Origin: Flavobacteriales bacterium | Lineage (GTDB): Bacteria > Bacteroidota > Bacteroidia > Flavobacteriales_E > Vicingaceae | Length of the DNA: 64,000 nt | Direction of reading: 5' to 3' | Assembly: GCA_018608405.1 (NCBI GenBank) | Contig: JABAZP010000005.1 | Coordinates: 230,788-294,787 of the forward strand | Shown here: positions 7,588 through 16,924 of the stretch, in pieces | Numbering within the stretch: position 1 is the stretch's first letter | Layout: the number at the start of each line of letters is the position of its first letter | Translations under genes and position numbers: made by a program | The notes under the pieces: model-generated | Databases searched by the model: none | What the model saw: only the letters and a program-made list of their open reading frames with translations | What the model was told of the DNA's origin: nothing

Positions 7588-9996
7588 ATGTCTAAGAAAT
7601 TAATTCTCATACTGCTAGTATTTCTTCAATACGTTGTGCAAGCTCAAGATAAAACAAGAACCTATTATGCTGATGAAGCCTTAATGCCCCGTGAAAGGTT
7701 TGTAGATTTTTCACACCTGAAATTAGAAGTGTCATTTGTTCCGAAAGAGAAATTAGTTCGAGGCAAGGTTCAAGAAAGATTTACGGTACTTCGGAAAGAG
7801 ATTGACACGTTGTTTCTCGATGCAATTGATATGACATTTTTCGAGGCTAAGCTGGACGGCGAGCCGGTAGAATATGTAAAATATAAGAACGGCATTACGT
7901 TAAAGTTCCCAAAGTCGCTGCAGTGGAATGAGGAGCACGAAATTGAAATTAAGTACGAAGCAACACCTAAAAAAGGCCTTTACTTTATTGGTTGGGATGA
8001 TCCGACCGGCAGAAGTCGGAAGCAAATTTGGACACAAGGGCAAGGAATTGATAATCGGCATTGGATACCGATGTATGACGAACGAAACGATCAGTTGGTG
8101 TCGGAGATGATTGTAACCTTCGACTCAAAATATAAGGTTCTTTCTAATGGCCAATTAGTGCTCCAAAGTGAACTAGAAAACCAGAATGAAACAACATGGC
8201 ACTATCAGATCAGTCATCGCCATGCACCGTATTTAATAATGCTAGGTATCGGCGATTATGGCATCAAGTCTGAATTATCAACTTCCGGTGTGCCCATGAA
8301 TTTTTACTATTACCCCGGACAAGAAGATCAAATTGAACCTACTTATCGCTACTCGAAGGAAATGTTCGATTTTTTTGAGAATGAAATTGGTGTTGCATAC
8401 CCTTGGGAAACCTATTCCCAAATACCGGTGCAAGATTTTATGTATGGCGCAATGGAAAATACCACAGCAACAATCTTTGGTGATTTTTACTTAGTTGATA
8501 GTAGTGGTTTTTTGGACCGAAATTACGTTCGAGTGAATGCTCACGAACTAGCTCACCAATGGTTTGGAGATATGGTTACAGCTCGCTCCGCTGCGCACCA
8601 TTGGTTACAAGAAAGCTTTGCCACGCATTATGATTTAATGTATCAAAAAGAGGCTTTTGGTGAGGATCATTTTAATTGGGTTCGAAGAAACTATAATAAT
8701 CAAGCTGTTGAGGAGTCAAAAAAGAATCTAAAACCAATTGCACACAGTGAAGCTGGAACTGTACGTCACTATCCAAAAGGGGCTCATGTACTACAAATGT
8801 TGAAATATGTTGTTGGTCGAGAGCAGTTTAATGCGGCTATTAAATACTACCTTGAAAAACATGCTTACAGTAATGTTGATTCAGATGATTTATTAACGGC
8901 ATTTCATGAGAAACTAGGATTGAGCTTAGATTGGTTTTGGGAAGAGTGGATGTACAAAGGAGATGAGCCACATTATTTAGTTGATTTTAAGACTAAAAAG
9001 GACATAGGCCGATTTGAAGTTATTCAAATTCAAGAAGAAAAAGACTTAAGCTCAACTTTTCAAATGCCCATTGTTTTTGAAGTTTACTTCGAAGATGGGA
9101 CAAAAGAGATGAAACGAGTGATGGTGGAGAGCGACACGGCTGAGATTCAAATCCCATTAAAGGGTAGAAAGGTAGAATATGTTTTGTTTGACCCCAATAG
9201 TGAGGTGATGAAGCAGATTACCTTCGAAAAATCGAAAGACCTGCTGAAGGCACAAGCTGTAAAAGCTGAGCACATGATTGACCGATACGATGCATTATTG
9301 GCATTGAGTGAATTGAATTTTAAGGATAAAGATGATTTTTTCTTGAAGCGGTTTGATCAAGAATCTTTTCATGGGATAAAGTCATTAATCGTAATGGAAC
9401 TTTCAGGCGAAAAATCTAAATTGAAGGAAGAAATAATACTTAAAGCGTTGACTGATGACGATGCTGAGGTGAGGAGAACTGCATTGTTCAGCATCTCCGA
9501 AGTGACTCCCAGAATAGAGCTAGAGCTAATGAAGTGTTTGAACGACCCTTCTTATAAAAATATTAAAACGGCTTTGGAGGTATTGTGCGTTAATAACCTT
9601 GAAGATGCTAATAAGTATTTAGAGTTGACCAAAGGCAAAGTAGGGAACAGGTCTAGTAACATTGAAATTACATGGTTGAAAATTGCAACGATTGTCAATA
9701 AAGACAGGGTTTTTGCAGATAAGATAGTGGATTACACTTCCGCTTCGCACGAATTCTTAACCCGAACAAATGCAATGCAGGCGCTAAGGAATATTCAATA
9801 TTTGAATGAAGATGCAATAAATAACTTGTTAGAAGCCAGATTTCATTTTAATAGTCGTTTAAGAAATTCGGCAGCAACTACGTTAGATTATTTTGCAGAA
9901 ATAGATGCATACAAAAGTAGTTTGTCTGCTTTTTTTAAACTCAAAACCTTAACGGAAAAACAAAAGGAAGTGTTGCAAAAATATATTATTGACTAA
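7588..9996 (+). CDS. M1 family metallo-aminopeptidase with C-terminal HEAT-like repeats
   Basis: The 802-aa protein has a signal peptide (residues 1-20, ending VVQAQ). The zinc site is HELAH at 319-323 with the third ligand in LQESFA (Glu 342), and the exopeptidase motif GAMEN is at 287-291. The C-terminal third is helical and HEAT-like (for example DDDAEVRRTALFSISEV). It should remove N-terminal residues from peptides in the periplasm or outside the cell. Its tail converges with the next gene, overlapping by 11 bp. Confidence 0.93.
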   Translation: MSKKLILILLVFLQYVVQAQDKTRTYYADEALMPRERFVDFSHLKLEVSFVPKEKLVRGKVQERFTVLRKEIDTLFLDAIDMTFFEAKLDGEPVEYVKYKNGITLKFPKSLQWNEEHEIEIKYEATPKKGLYFIGWDDPTGRSRKQIWTQGQGIDNRHWIPMYDERNDQLVSEMIVTFDSKYKVLSNGQLVLQSELENQNETTWHYQISHRHAPYLIMLGIGDYGIKSELSTSGVPMNFYYYPGQEDQIEPTYRYSKEMFDFFENEIGVAYPWETYSQIPVQDFMYGAMENTTATIFGDFYLVDSSGFLDRNYVRVNAHELAHQWFGDMVTARSAAHHWLQESFATHYDLMYQKEAFGEDHFNWVRRNYNNQAVEESKKNLKPIAHSEAGTVRHYPKGAHVLQMLKYVVGREQFNAAIKYYLEKHAYSNVDSDDLLTAFHEKLGLSLDWFWEEWMYKGDEPHYLVDFKTKKDIGRFEVIQIQEEKDLSSTFQMPIVFEVYFEDGTKEMKRVMVESDTAEIQIPLKGRKVEYVLFDPNSEVMKQITFEKSKDLLKAQAVKAEHMIDRYDALLALSELNFKDKDDFFLKRFDQESFHGIKSLIVMELSGEKSKLKEEIILKALTDDDAEVRRTALFSISEVTPRIELELMKCLNDPSYKNIKTALEVLCVNNLEDANKYLELTKGKVGNRSSNIEITWLKIATIVNKDRVFADKIVDYTSASHEFLTRTNAMQALRNIQYLNEDAINNLLEARFHFNSRLRNSAATTLDYFAEIDAYKSSLSAFFKLKTLTEKQKEVLQKYIID

Positions 9997-10675
9997 CCAC
10001 AAACTTGGCAGTCGATTGATTTCCGTTTTTATCTGTAACGGTTACAAAATAGAAACCTTTAGTCTTTTTTTCAAACGGAATTGAAACCTCTTTTCCTTGA
10101 ACGTTAGTTCTCGAGTGAATTAATTTTCCTGTAATGTCATAGATGTTTATAGCACGAGCCATAACGTCATTTAGCTTAATAAGGATTTGATTATTGGCAT
10201 AATAAGCTTTGTTTATCTGAATGGATTGTTCTTTTATGTTGACGACAAATTGCTCGCACTCTCCAGGGAACTTATTGACGTTTATCGGATAAATGGTAGT
10301 ACCACTAACACTAGCGCAGGCAGAAAATATATTATTTCCATTAATAATAAAGTCTTTGGCTAAAATATAAGTTCGGCCCTCACCAACTTGCATTATTCGG
10401 TTAAAACCGACCAATAACAAGGTGTCAACTGAAATTGAATTAGAAGTGCCATCCCCAACAGAATAGTTTATTATAAATTCATCTCCAGGTATTAACGTGT
10501 TGGGTCCATTGTTTCTAATTCGAACTTCAATGTCAAAAGTGTCAACGGTATTATAGGTGTTAGTAGAACTTGGAGATAAGATTGCTAATACTTCAATATC
10601 AGAGTTTTGACCAAATTGCGCAGTCGTAGTAATAGTGAAAAAGCAAGCAGTAATTAGTAAATAATAATATTTCAT
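9986..10675 (-). CDS. Small secreted protein with T9SS type A sorting domain
   Basis: The 229-aa product has a signal peptide (YYYLLITACFFTITTTAQ) and a middle region with a CARDB-like or other Ig-like beta-sandwich look (IEVRIRNNGPNTLIPGDEF). The C-terminal domain of about 75 residues is a T9SS type A signal: INIYDITGKLIHS, then FEKKTKGFYFVTVTDKNG and a KFVVS tail. It is probably exported by T9SS and anchored or released at the surface. Its start overlaps the stop of the S4-domain gene (ATGA). The function of the central domain is unknown. Confidence 0.85.
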   Translation of the reverse strand: MKYYYLLITACFFTITTTAQFGQNSDIEVLAILSPSSTNTYNTVDTFDIEVRIRNNGPNTLIPGDEFIINYSVGDGTSNSISVDTLLLVGFNRIMQVGEGRTYILAKDFIINGNNIFSACASVSGTTIYPINVNKFPGECEQFVVNIKEQSIQINKAYYANNQILIKLNDVMARAINIYDITGKLIHSRTNVQGKEVSIPFEKKTKGFYFVTVTDKNGNQSTAKFVVSQ

Positions 10676-10875
10676 GTAATGTTTATTTTTTGGTCAAGCA
10701 CTTCGATGATATCACCTTTTCTTACTTTAAGACGCTTTCTGGTGTCAATTTGTCCGTTGCAAGATACTTGCTCGTCCTCAACTAAGGCTTTTGCCATTCC
10801 TCCAGTTTCTGCAATTCCCGTCAACTTCAACAATTTGATGAGTTCTATGTATTCTTGGGATAGTTCAAAGTTCAT
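10672..10875 (-). CDS. S4 domain RNA-binding protein (YbcJ-like)
   Basis: The 67-aa protein consists entirely of an S4 fold: IELIKLLKLTGIAETGGMAK, VEDEQVSCNGQIDTRKR, and KVRKGDIIEVL. The family (YbcJ/YlmH-like small S4 proteins) binds structured RNA, probably ribosomal. It overlaps the downstream secreted protein by four bases, an unusual pairing of an RNA-binding protein with a T9SS cargo that is probably only a transcriptional convenience. Confidence 0.88.
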   Translation of the reverse strand: MNFELSQEYIELIKLLKLTGIAETGGMAKALVEDEQVSCNGQIDTRKRLKVRKGDIIEVLDQKINIT

Positions 10876-10945
10876 GGTGCAAATTTAAAGAAAGCAATGA
10901 ATTGGGATATGTTACTTTGAGCTTTGTTTCGTTAATTTGAGCCTC

Positions 10946-11758
10946 ATGAAAGTGTTACTTTATTTACTCTTCGGATTTGTGTCTATTTCAACTTTTGGTC
11001 AAAGTTGTGCGATTGAAAACACTAGCTTCAAAGTAGGAGAGAGAGTGGATTACACCATTTATTATCATTTAGCAGGTGTTTGGGTTGGTGCCGGAGAAGT
11101 ATTTTTTAAAGTTGATTCCTTGAACTTGAAGGGTCAAAACTTTTACCATTTCAACAGTGAGGGGAAAACATTCAGAAAGTACGATTGGGTGTATAAGGTA
11201 AGGGATCATTACGAAACGTACATGAACATGAACACCATAAGGCCACTCCGTTTTAAAAGAACGGTAAACGAAGGAGGAACGCACATTAGGGAAGACTACA
11301 TTTTCAACTACCGTGAAAAAACAGCATATACTTTACGCCAAATGGAAGAATATGAGCCTTATGTGAAGGATACTGTTGGGCTAGATGGTTGCAGCTACGA
11401 CGTGTTGAGTATGATTTACGTAGCCCGAAACTTAGACTATTCAGGTTTGAAGAAAGGTGAAAAAATTCCAATCAAAATATTCCTGGATAACGAAACGCAC
11501 GATAGCTATATTGAATTCTTGGGAATTAAGAATTTAAAAATAAAAGATGTGGGAGAGTTTAGGTGCATTGTATTCTCTCCGCTTTTAATTGAGGGTACTA
11601 TATTTAACTCCGGAAATGGTATGACAGTTTATGTTACAGATGATCAGAATAGAATTCCTTTGTTGATTGAAACGCCCATTCTTGTTGGCTCCATTAGGGC
11701 GAGAGTGAATAAAATGAAGGGCTTGAGATTTCCTCTAAATTCGAAGATTAGCGATTAA
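10946..11758 (+). CDS. DUF3108 domain-containing exported protein
   Basis: The product is 270 aa from the ATG at 10946 (the TTG at 10937 is rejected). The signal peptide is KVLLYLLFGFVSISTFGQ. The body begins FKVGERVDYTIYYHLAGVW and contains VYKVRDHYETYMN, the arrangement seen in DUF3108 proteins of Bacteroidota. These are periplasmic or outer-membrane-associated proteins of unknown function. The last bases overlap the convergent DUF493 gene. Confidence 0.85.
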   Translation: MKVLLYLLFGFVSISTFGQSCAIENTSFKVGERVDYTIYYHLAGVWVGAGEVFFKVDSLNLKGQNFYHFNSEGKTFRKYDWVYKVRDHYETYMNMNTIRPLRFKRTVNEGGTHIREDYIFNYREKTAYTLRQMEEYEPYVKDTVGLDGCSYDVLSMIYVARNLDYSGLKKGEKIPIKIFLDNETHDSYIEFLGIKNLKIKDVGEFRCIVFSPLLIEGTIFNSGNGMTVYVTDDQNRIPLLIETPILVGSIRARVNKMKGLRFPLNSKISD

Positions 11759-12027
11759 AGTGCCATCAATCCTTCAATCTCTGCCGCTTTTTCATACCGT
11801 TCAATAATTCCATCAGAGTTCAACATTAATTCCTTAGCGCTTACACTTACAAAATTCCCTTTGCTACTTTGCTTTAAACTTACTTGAGCCTCGGCTCCAA
11901 AAAGCGCTTCAACTTGTGCTAATTTTTTATTGTCAGCAGGAACTATGAATTTGAAAAAATAGACTCTAGGCCACTCTTTATTGACTTCTAACTTCTCTTT
12001 CAGTGCTGTGTAATCTATTTTTGCCAT
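11755..12027 (-). CDS. DUF493 family protein (YbeD-like)
   Basis: The 90-aa protein has the DUF493 pattern: WPRVYFFKFIVPADN followed by a SSKGNFVSVSAKELMLNSD core and a terminal helix. YbeD-like proteins form a small ferredoxin-like fold and are thought to be regulatory. The start overlaps the stop of the upstream HEAT-repeat gene as TAATG, indicating coupling. Confidence 0.88.
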   Translation of the reverse strand: MAKIDYTALKEKLEVNKEWPRVYFFKFIVPADNKKLAQVEALFGAEAQVSLKQSSKGNFVSVSAKELMLNSDGIIERYEKAAEIEGLMAL

Positions 12028-12560
12028 TATTCTCCTTCTATTGGTAAGTTCCTAACTACATCTGCCAAACTTACAAGTAGCACTTTTTTGTCGCCGTCTT
12101 CCATATCTTCTATGGCTTCCAATAAATCAGACTCTAAGTCCAATAATTCATCTTGAGAAAAAGCACTGTCAAAATTTTCAACAACGGTTAATGCTTCAAG
12201 ACTTGTCATGTAATCGCCATTAATGGCTGTTTTTACGAATAAATCTAAGTAAGGCGAGCCATCGATTGCTGATTGCCAAAAAGTTGCTACCAAAAAGCTT
12301 TGGTAAAAAGAGTACTCTTCATCTTGAATTGCTTTAATTAGAACGGGAATGCTCTCTTCATCCTTTAGGTCGTATAGGAACTCGATAATTGCGGCCTCTA
12401 CATTCGGTCCATCGGTGTCTTTTAAAAGCTCCAAAAGTGCTTGGAAACTTATCGCGTTTCCTTCTTTTCTATTTTTCTTTATTGCCTCAAGTACAACCTT
12501 TGCGTCGTCGGATTTAAAATGACTTATAATTTCTTTAATGACAGTGGAATTTTGGCTCAT
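12027..12560 (-). CDS. HEAT-repeat protein
   Basis: The 177-aa soluble protein is built of helical HEAT-like repeats (GNAISFQALLELLKDTDG, AAIIEFLYDLKDEESIPVLI). It has no signal peptide and is acidic towards the C-terminus. It is translationally coupled to the DUF493 gene. Such proteins are usually protein-interaction scaffolds; the partner is not known here. Confidence 0.8.
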   Translation of the reverse strand: MSQNSTVIKEIISHFKSDDAKVVLEAIKKNRKEGNAISFQALLELLKDTDGPNVEAAIIEFLYDLKDEESIPVLIKAIQDEEYSFYQSFLVATFWQSAIDGSPYLDLFVKTAINGDYMTSLEALTVVENFDSAFSQDELLDLESDLLEAIEDMEDGDKKVLLVSLADVVRNLPIEGE

Positions 12561-12638
12561 AGCTTTTTATTGGGCTACAAAAGTAATTAAGTTGTTTTGA
12601 GATTCTAAGGTTCTGGGCGAATTAACGCCCGCCAAGGT

Positions 12639-13090
12639 TTATACCCCGAATTGGGTAAGGTGGTGGTCCAAGTGTTTATAAAACATGTTGTTCCATTCCA
12701 CGCTCGTTAATGGTCCAAAAGAGTGAGAAACTTTACCTTCAAAATAATCTTCGCCAAGCTCTTTTGTTTTTTGTATAAAATTGATTAACCGAGCCTTCTC
12801 TTGCTCAAAATCTTTTTATCTTTCACTAAAAATTGTGGAGCAGTTTGAATGCTTTTCTTGTATGGCTTTTCCGAAACAACTCCATTTTTGACAAAAGTTT
12901 TCAGTATTAATTTGACCAAAGCGTTAGGTTTTGGGTGTGTGTTTTCGAACGCCATTTCGTACGTTACGTTGCAGTGGGCTAGCATTTGAGCCACATCCAT
13001 TTTACCCCACTTAGGTTGAGTTTTGTCAGATAGCTTTTCTATTCGTTGCAGGGTAGATTTAATGACTTCTTCCGTAAATACATTTTTCAT
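12639..13090 (-). pseudogene. DUF1569 family protein, interrupted by a -1 frameshift
   Basis: The reading frame from 13090 gives 101 aa (KNVFTEEVIKSTLQRIEKLS, then WGKMDVAQMLAHCN) and leaves the family frame at the T5 run at 813-817 past 12000 (12813-12817). After LVKDKK it reads ILSKRRLG and stops. Shifting by one base restores DFEQEKARLINFI, then GPLTSVEWNNMFYKHLDHHL and a stop at 12639, giving about 150 aa, the normal family length. Adding one A to the minus-strand A5 run repairs the gene. DUF1569 proteins belong to the DinB/YfiT-like four-helix group. Whether this is a true mutation or a read error cannot be told here. Confidence 0.8.
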
Positions 13091-13129
13091 TGGTTTGGAT
13101 TTAGTTGAAAATAAACAATGTTGTTCAAC

Positions 13130-13837
13130 TTACACTTTTGTCAATTGCGCCAAAAAGCTACCATCTTCTTGCTCGTAGATAACTTCCGTTTTCCAACGGC
13201 ATTTTATTGCTACTTCCTTCAATAATTCCTGATCAATATATAGCCATTGATACTTATCTCCTATGGCTTGTTCAAAGCTTAGTTGATAGTTGAAAACTCC
13301 AAAATATTCTTGGCTAAAATCCAATTCTATTTCGCCATTTCTTAAGTCTGAAGAATCTAAAAGAATCTGGCCATCCTCAGTCGTTAATTCATGCGATTTT
13401 TGGAGGTATTTCTCTAACCCTGTTATACTTCCTGCAACACCAATCCCATTCATTAAAAATAATAAGGTGTCAAATTTTTGAGAAGTGTTGTATTGTAAAA
13501 AATCTTCACAAATGGGGTTTTTTATGCCTAGGTGGTTCATAATTTCAACACCATCCTCCGAAATATCTAGCGCTGTAACCTCATGTTTTTGTTGAAGAAT
13601 TAAACTGTGGGCACCTGCGCCTGCACCTACATCTAAAATAAAACCTTGGCAAAGTTGAAGGGCAATTTTCTCAATTTCAGGCAATTTTTCTGCTTTTCGA
13701 AAGTATATTTCGATGGGCATGGAGGTAATTGACCCGTCATCCATGTGAATTTTTATGGCAGCTTTTTTATTTCCTTCCCAATACGATTTCAGAGCTAACC
13801 CGTGAGGTATCCATGCAGCTACCTTAGGTTTTTTCAT
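13130..13837 (-). CDS. Class I SAM-dependent methyltransferase
   Basis: The 235-aa protein has the Rossmann SAM-binding motif I FILDVGAGAGAHSLIL (around residue 89), the acidic motif II in VTALDISEDG, and motif TLLFLMNGIGVAGS. The substrate is not evident. It overlaps the PLPBP gene by four bases (ATGA) and is the last member of a run with DUF1015 and PLPBP genes. Confidence 0.85.
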   Translation of the reverse strand: MKKPKVAAWIPHGLALKSYWEGNKKAAIKIHMDDGSITSMPIEIYFRKAEKLPEIEKIALQLCQGFILDVGAGAGAHSLILQQKHEVTALDISEDGVEIMNHLGIKNPICEDFLQYNTSQKFDTLLFLMNGIGVAGSITGLEKYLQKSHELTTEDGQILLDSSDLRNGEIELDFSQEYFGVFNYQLSFEQAIGDKYQWLYIDQELLKEVAIKCRWKTEVIYEQEDGSFLAQLTKV

Positions 13838-14499
13838 CCTCTACTTCCAAAAATTGAACTACCAATTCGAACCATGTTTGAACCTTCCTCCATTGCAATG
13901 TGATAGTCTCCGCTCATGCCTGTACTCAATATGGTGAGCTCAACATTTTTGGAATAGTTATTTTGGGTAAGTGAATCAAAAAATGTTTTCAAACCTTTAA
14001 ATTCATTTCGAATAGTTGCTTCATTGTCTGTATTGGTTGCCATTCCCATTAATCCGACTACTTTAATATTTTGGAGTGCATTAAACTCTTCGCTGCTCAA
14101 TAGTTCTACAACTTCAGACTCGTCCATACCGTATTTACTTTCTTCTTTTGAAATGTAAACCTGTAGCAAAACATTGATAACCCTTTCATTTTGTGCAGCT
14201 CTTTTATTGATTTCTTGCAGTAAACTTAGTTTATCAACTGAGTGAATTAAAGAGACAAACGGAGCAATGTACTTCGTTTTTTTACTCTGGAGATGGCCAA
14301 TCATGTGCCATTCAATGTCTTTTGGTAATTCTTCGGCTTTGCCCTTCATTTCTTGCGGCCGATTTTCACCAAAAACACGCTGCCCCGCAGCATACGCTTC
14401 TTCAATGTCGGAAGAAGGTTTGGTTTTGGAAACAGCAACTAATTCCACTCCTTCCTGCAAGGTTTCTTTAATTTTTTGAAGATTTTTAGCAATACTCAT
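13834..14499 (-). CDS. YggS/PLPBP family PLP homeostasis protein
   Basis: The 221-aa protein is a single-domain, alanine racemase-like TIM barrel. VELVAVSKTKPSSDIEEAY holds the PLP lysine; FGENRPQEMKGK, EWHMIGHLQSKK, LMGMAT and the end block LSTGMSGDYHIAMEEGSNMV complete the family signature. Members bind PLP without a known catalytic activity and buffer vitamin B6 and amino-acid pools. It lies 6 bp after the DUF1015 gene, so it is co-transcribed with it. Confidence 0.93.
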   Translation of the reverse strand: MSIAKNLQKIKETLQEGVELVAVSKTKPSSDIEEAYAAGQRVFGENRPQEMKGKAEELPKDIEWHMIGHLQSKKTKYIAPFVSLIHSVDKLSLLQEINKRAAQNERVINVLLQVYISKEESKYGMDESEVVELLSSEEFNALQNIKVVGLMGMATNTDNEATIRNEFKGLKTFFDSLTQNNYSKNVELTILSTGMSGDYHIAMEEGSNMVRIGSSIFGSRG

Positions 14500-14505
14500 A
14501 AAGTT

Positions 14506-15750
14506 CTATTTTGTAGAGTAAACAGTTAATCCGCTTCGAAGTTTTGGCTCAATCCAAGTGCTTTTTGGTGGCATGGTTTGGTTTGCATCCGAGATGGTTT
14601 TTAATTGCTCCATACTTACCGGGTAATGAGCAAATGCAACTTTAGCTTTGCCACGGTCTACTTCTGCTTTTAGGGCTTCTATTCCTTCTAAACCTCCTTT
14701 AAAGTAAACTCTGCTGTCTGTTTTTAAGTCGCTAATTCTTAAAATCGGGCTAAGCAAGTGATTGGTTAAGATGGAAACATCTAAACTCTTTACCGGGTCA
14801 TCTACTTTAAATTGTCCTTCTTTTGGAATGAGGCAATACCATTTCCCTTCAATGTACATTCCGATTTCATGAGTTTTTTCCGGCCTAAAAAAGGAACCAT
14901 CTACGTAAGCAATTTCAAAGTTATCTTGAATCGCTTCTAAAAAAGAAGTTACGCTGTGGTCGCCAATAGTTGTAACTAATCTGTTGAATTCATAAATTTT
15001 CAAGCAGTTTTGAGGAATGAAATACCCCATAAAATAATCATAAGCTTTTTCTTCTGAAGGGTTTCCATCTGCCTTGCGCAAGCTTTTACCCAATAGGGCG
15101 GAAGAAGCTGAACGATGATGACCATCAGCAATATAAATTGATTTGATTTCAGAAAAGTATGCCGTTATTTTCGCCACTGTTTCTACGTCGTCTATTTTCC
15201 AAAATGAATGCCGGTCTCGATCTGTGGTGGTGAAATCGTACTCAGGTCGGTCCAAAATTTTCTCGTTGGTGATGCGGTCAATTTTGTCATGATTGGGATA
15301 CGTGAAGCAAACTGGTTCTGCATTAATTTGAACTGTTTCAAGATAATTTTTAAAGATTTTTTCTCGCTTTGTTATCGTGGCCTCGTGCTTTTTAATTACG
15401 TTGGAATAGTAATCTTCTACCGAAGCACAAGCAATAATTCCTAGGTAAGGATGGCCGTCTTTAATTTGTCGATAGACGTAATAGCTTTCTCTTTTATCTT
15501 GAATGAGAATCTGCTGATTTACAAAATCTGTAAATTTTCTTTTTACTTTCTCAAATTTTCCTTTCGAATTGGTAAACGATTGTTTGTCCGTTTTGTATTC
15601 CGGGTTTAAGATGTGCAAGAAAGTAAAAGGATTTTCATCTAACTTTCGAATTAAATCCGGTTTAGTATACGAAATATAGGATCGAGAAGCGACCAAATGA
15701 ACTTTATCTCTTGTTGGCCTAAATGCTTTGAAAGGTTTAATGTTTGCCAA
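14506..15750 (-). CDS. DUF1015 family protein
   Basis: The 414-aa protein starts IKPFKAFRPTRDKVHLVASR and carries the diagnostic IADGHHRSASSALLGK motif (around residues 206-221), both typical of DUF1015. In many bacteria it sits beside serA and serC, as here, suggesting a role near serine metabolism, but no activity is established. A hairpin with a T-run separates it from serA. Confidence 0.9.
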   Translation of the reverse strand: MANIKPFKAFRPTRDKVHLVASRSYISYTKPDLIRKLDENPFTFLHILNPEYKTDKQSFTNSKGKFEKVKRKFTDFVNQQILIQDKRESYYVYRQIKDGHPYLGIIACASVEDYYSNVIKKHEATITKREKIFKNYLETVQINAEPVCFTYPNHDKIDRITNEKILDRPEYDFTTTDRDRHSFWKIDDVETVAKITAYFSEIKSIYIADGHHRSASSALLGKSLRKADGNPSEEKAYDYFMGYFIPQNCLKIYEFNRLVTTIGDHSVTSFLEAIQDNFEIAYVDGSFFRPEKTHEIGMYIEGKWYCLIPKEGQFKVDDPVKSLDVSILTNHLLSPILRISDLKTDSRVYFKGGLEGIEALKAEVDRGKAKVAFAHYPVSMEQLKTISDANQTMPPKSTWIEPKLRSGLTVYSTK

Positions 15751-15782
15751 GTTGTTTATTTTTTACGAAGATAATGACAAAA

Positions 15783-15813
15783 CAAAAACTGCCGTCATCT
15801 AATGACAGCAGTT
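15783..15813 (-). terminator. Terminator after serA
   Basis: The minus strand forms AACTGC-GTCAT / ATGAC-GCAGTT around a three-base loop, with one internal mismatch, followed by a T-rich tail. It may be only partly efficient if the DUF1015 gene is co-transcribed. Confidence 0.65.
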
Positions 15814-15842
15814 AAATTATTTGTTTTTGATGAAACAAGTAT

Positions 15843-16793
15843 TTACTTGTTATAATGTCCTTTAATAATGGAAGCCAATTCACCACCAATTCGATCTTGC
15901 GCTTCTAAAGTTGCAGCACCAATGTGGGGGCTTAGTGAAATTTTGCCATGAGATAAGATGTCGGCCCTAGGGTTAGGCTCATTTACAAAAACATCCAATG
16001 CTGCGTGGGCAATCTTTCCAGAATCTAGAGCTGAAATTAACGCATCTTCGTCAATGGAACCGCCTCTAGCTGCATTCAAAATCACTGCACCATCTTTCAT
16101 AGCACTAAGTTCCTCTGCTCCAATAACAGGCTTATCTGTACTTGGAATATGAATGCTTAAAAAGTCCGATTTTTTCAACAAGTCTTCTTTCGATACTCCG
16201 TCCACTTTCACACTTACTTTTTGACCGCCAACCGTTACATCTATGTCAAATGGTCCTGAATTAATATCCGTTGCCAAAACATTCATTCCGCATCCCAAAG
16301 CATAACCTGCTAGTGCTTGTCCAATTCTACCAAAGCCTAGTATGCCAAGAGTTTTTCCTCTTAACTCTATTCCTTTTGCGTATTTTTTCTTCAACACTTT
16401 AAAGTCAGAAACACCTTTAACAGGCATTTGTCTGTTTGCATCATACAAAAAACGAACAGCACCAAATAGATGAGCCATGACTAGCTCAGCAACTGATTGA
16501 GAAGAAGAAGCAGGCGTATTGAAAATATTTACACCTTTAGATCTTCCATACTCAACATCAATGTTGTCCATACCAACCCCACCGCGGCCAATCATTTTTA
16601 TTCCCGGGCAGGAATCAAAAATGTCTTTTCTAATTTTTGTTGCTGATCGAACTAAAATAACTTCGTACCCTTCATTGTTAATCGCGTTGATTAAATTCTC
16701 TTGAGCTACTGTCTCAGTAATTACTGTGAAACCTGCTTCTTCTAATTCAATTTTTCCTGCTTCTGCTATTCCGTCGTTTGCTAGTATTTTCAT
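15843..16793 (-). CDS. serA: D-3-phosphoglycerate dehydrogenase (short form)
   Basis: The 316-aa D-2-hydroxyacid dehydrogenase has the NAD-binding loop LGILGFGRIGQALAGYALG and the acidic ATDIN ribose-binding position. Later blocks are LNAARGGSIDEDAL (catalytic arginine) and LSPHIGAATLEAQDRI (catalytic histidine). It oxidises 3-phosphoglycerate, the first step of serine synthesis. It lacks the C-terminal ACT regulatory domain of long SerA, so serine feedback through ACT is not expected. It follows serC in the same direction. Confidence 0.92.
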   Translation of the reverse strand: MKILANDGIAEAGKIELEEAGFTVITETVAQENLINAINNEGYEVILVRSATKIRKDIFDSCPGIKMIGRGGVGMDNIDVEYGRSKGVNIFNTPASSSQSVAELVMAHLFGAVRFLYDANRQMPVKGVSDFKVLKKKYAKGIELRGKTLGILGFGRIGQALAGYALGCGMNVLATDINSGPFDIDVTVGGQKVSVKVDGVSKEDLLKKSDFLSIHIPSTDKPVIGAEELSAMKDGAVILNAARGGSIDEDALISALDSGKIAHAALDVFVNEPNPRADILSHGKISLSPHIGAATLEAQDRIGGELASIIKGHYNK

Positions 16794-16807
16794 GTTTTCA
16801 GTTTAAA

Positions 16808-16829
16808 GCTTTAGGGCTAAACCCAAAGC
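16808..16829. repeat. Hairpin in the serC-serA spacer (near serA)
   Basis: GCTTT-A-GGG pairs with CCC-AAAGC around a five-base loop, with one bulged base. It lies 15 nt before the serA ATG and may affect transcript stability or serA translation. Confidence 0.45.
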
Positions 16830-16883
16830 ATTATTTGTGTATTTATCAATTGATTTTTAGTTGCCTCTCTTTGCCTGAAAGAT

Positions 16884-16909
16884 GACGCAAGGGTCTCTTC
16901 TCTTGCGTC
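16884..16909. repeat. Inverted repeat in the serC-serA spacer (near serC)
   Basis: GACGCAAG and CTTGCGTC form a perfect 8-bp stem with a 10-base loop just past the serC stop. There is no strong T-run, so it is a weak terminator or processing/stability hairpin. Confidence 0.5.
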
Positions 16910-16924
16910 TAACAGCGAAGCGGT

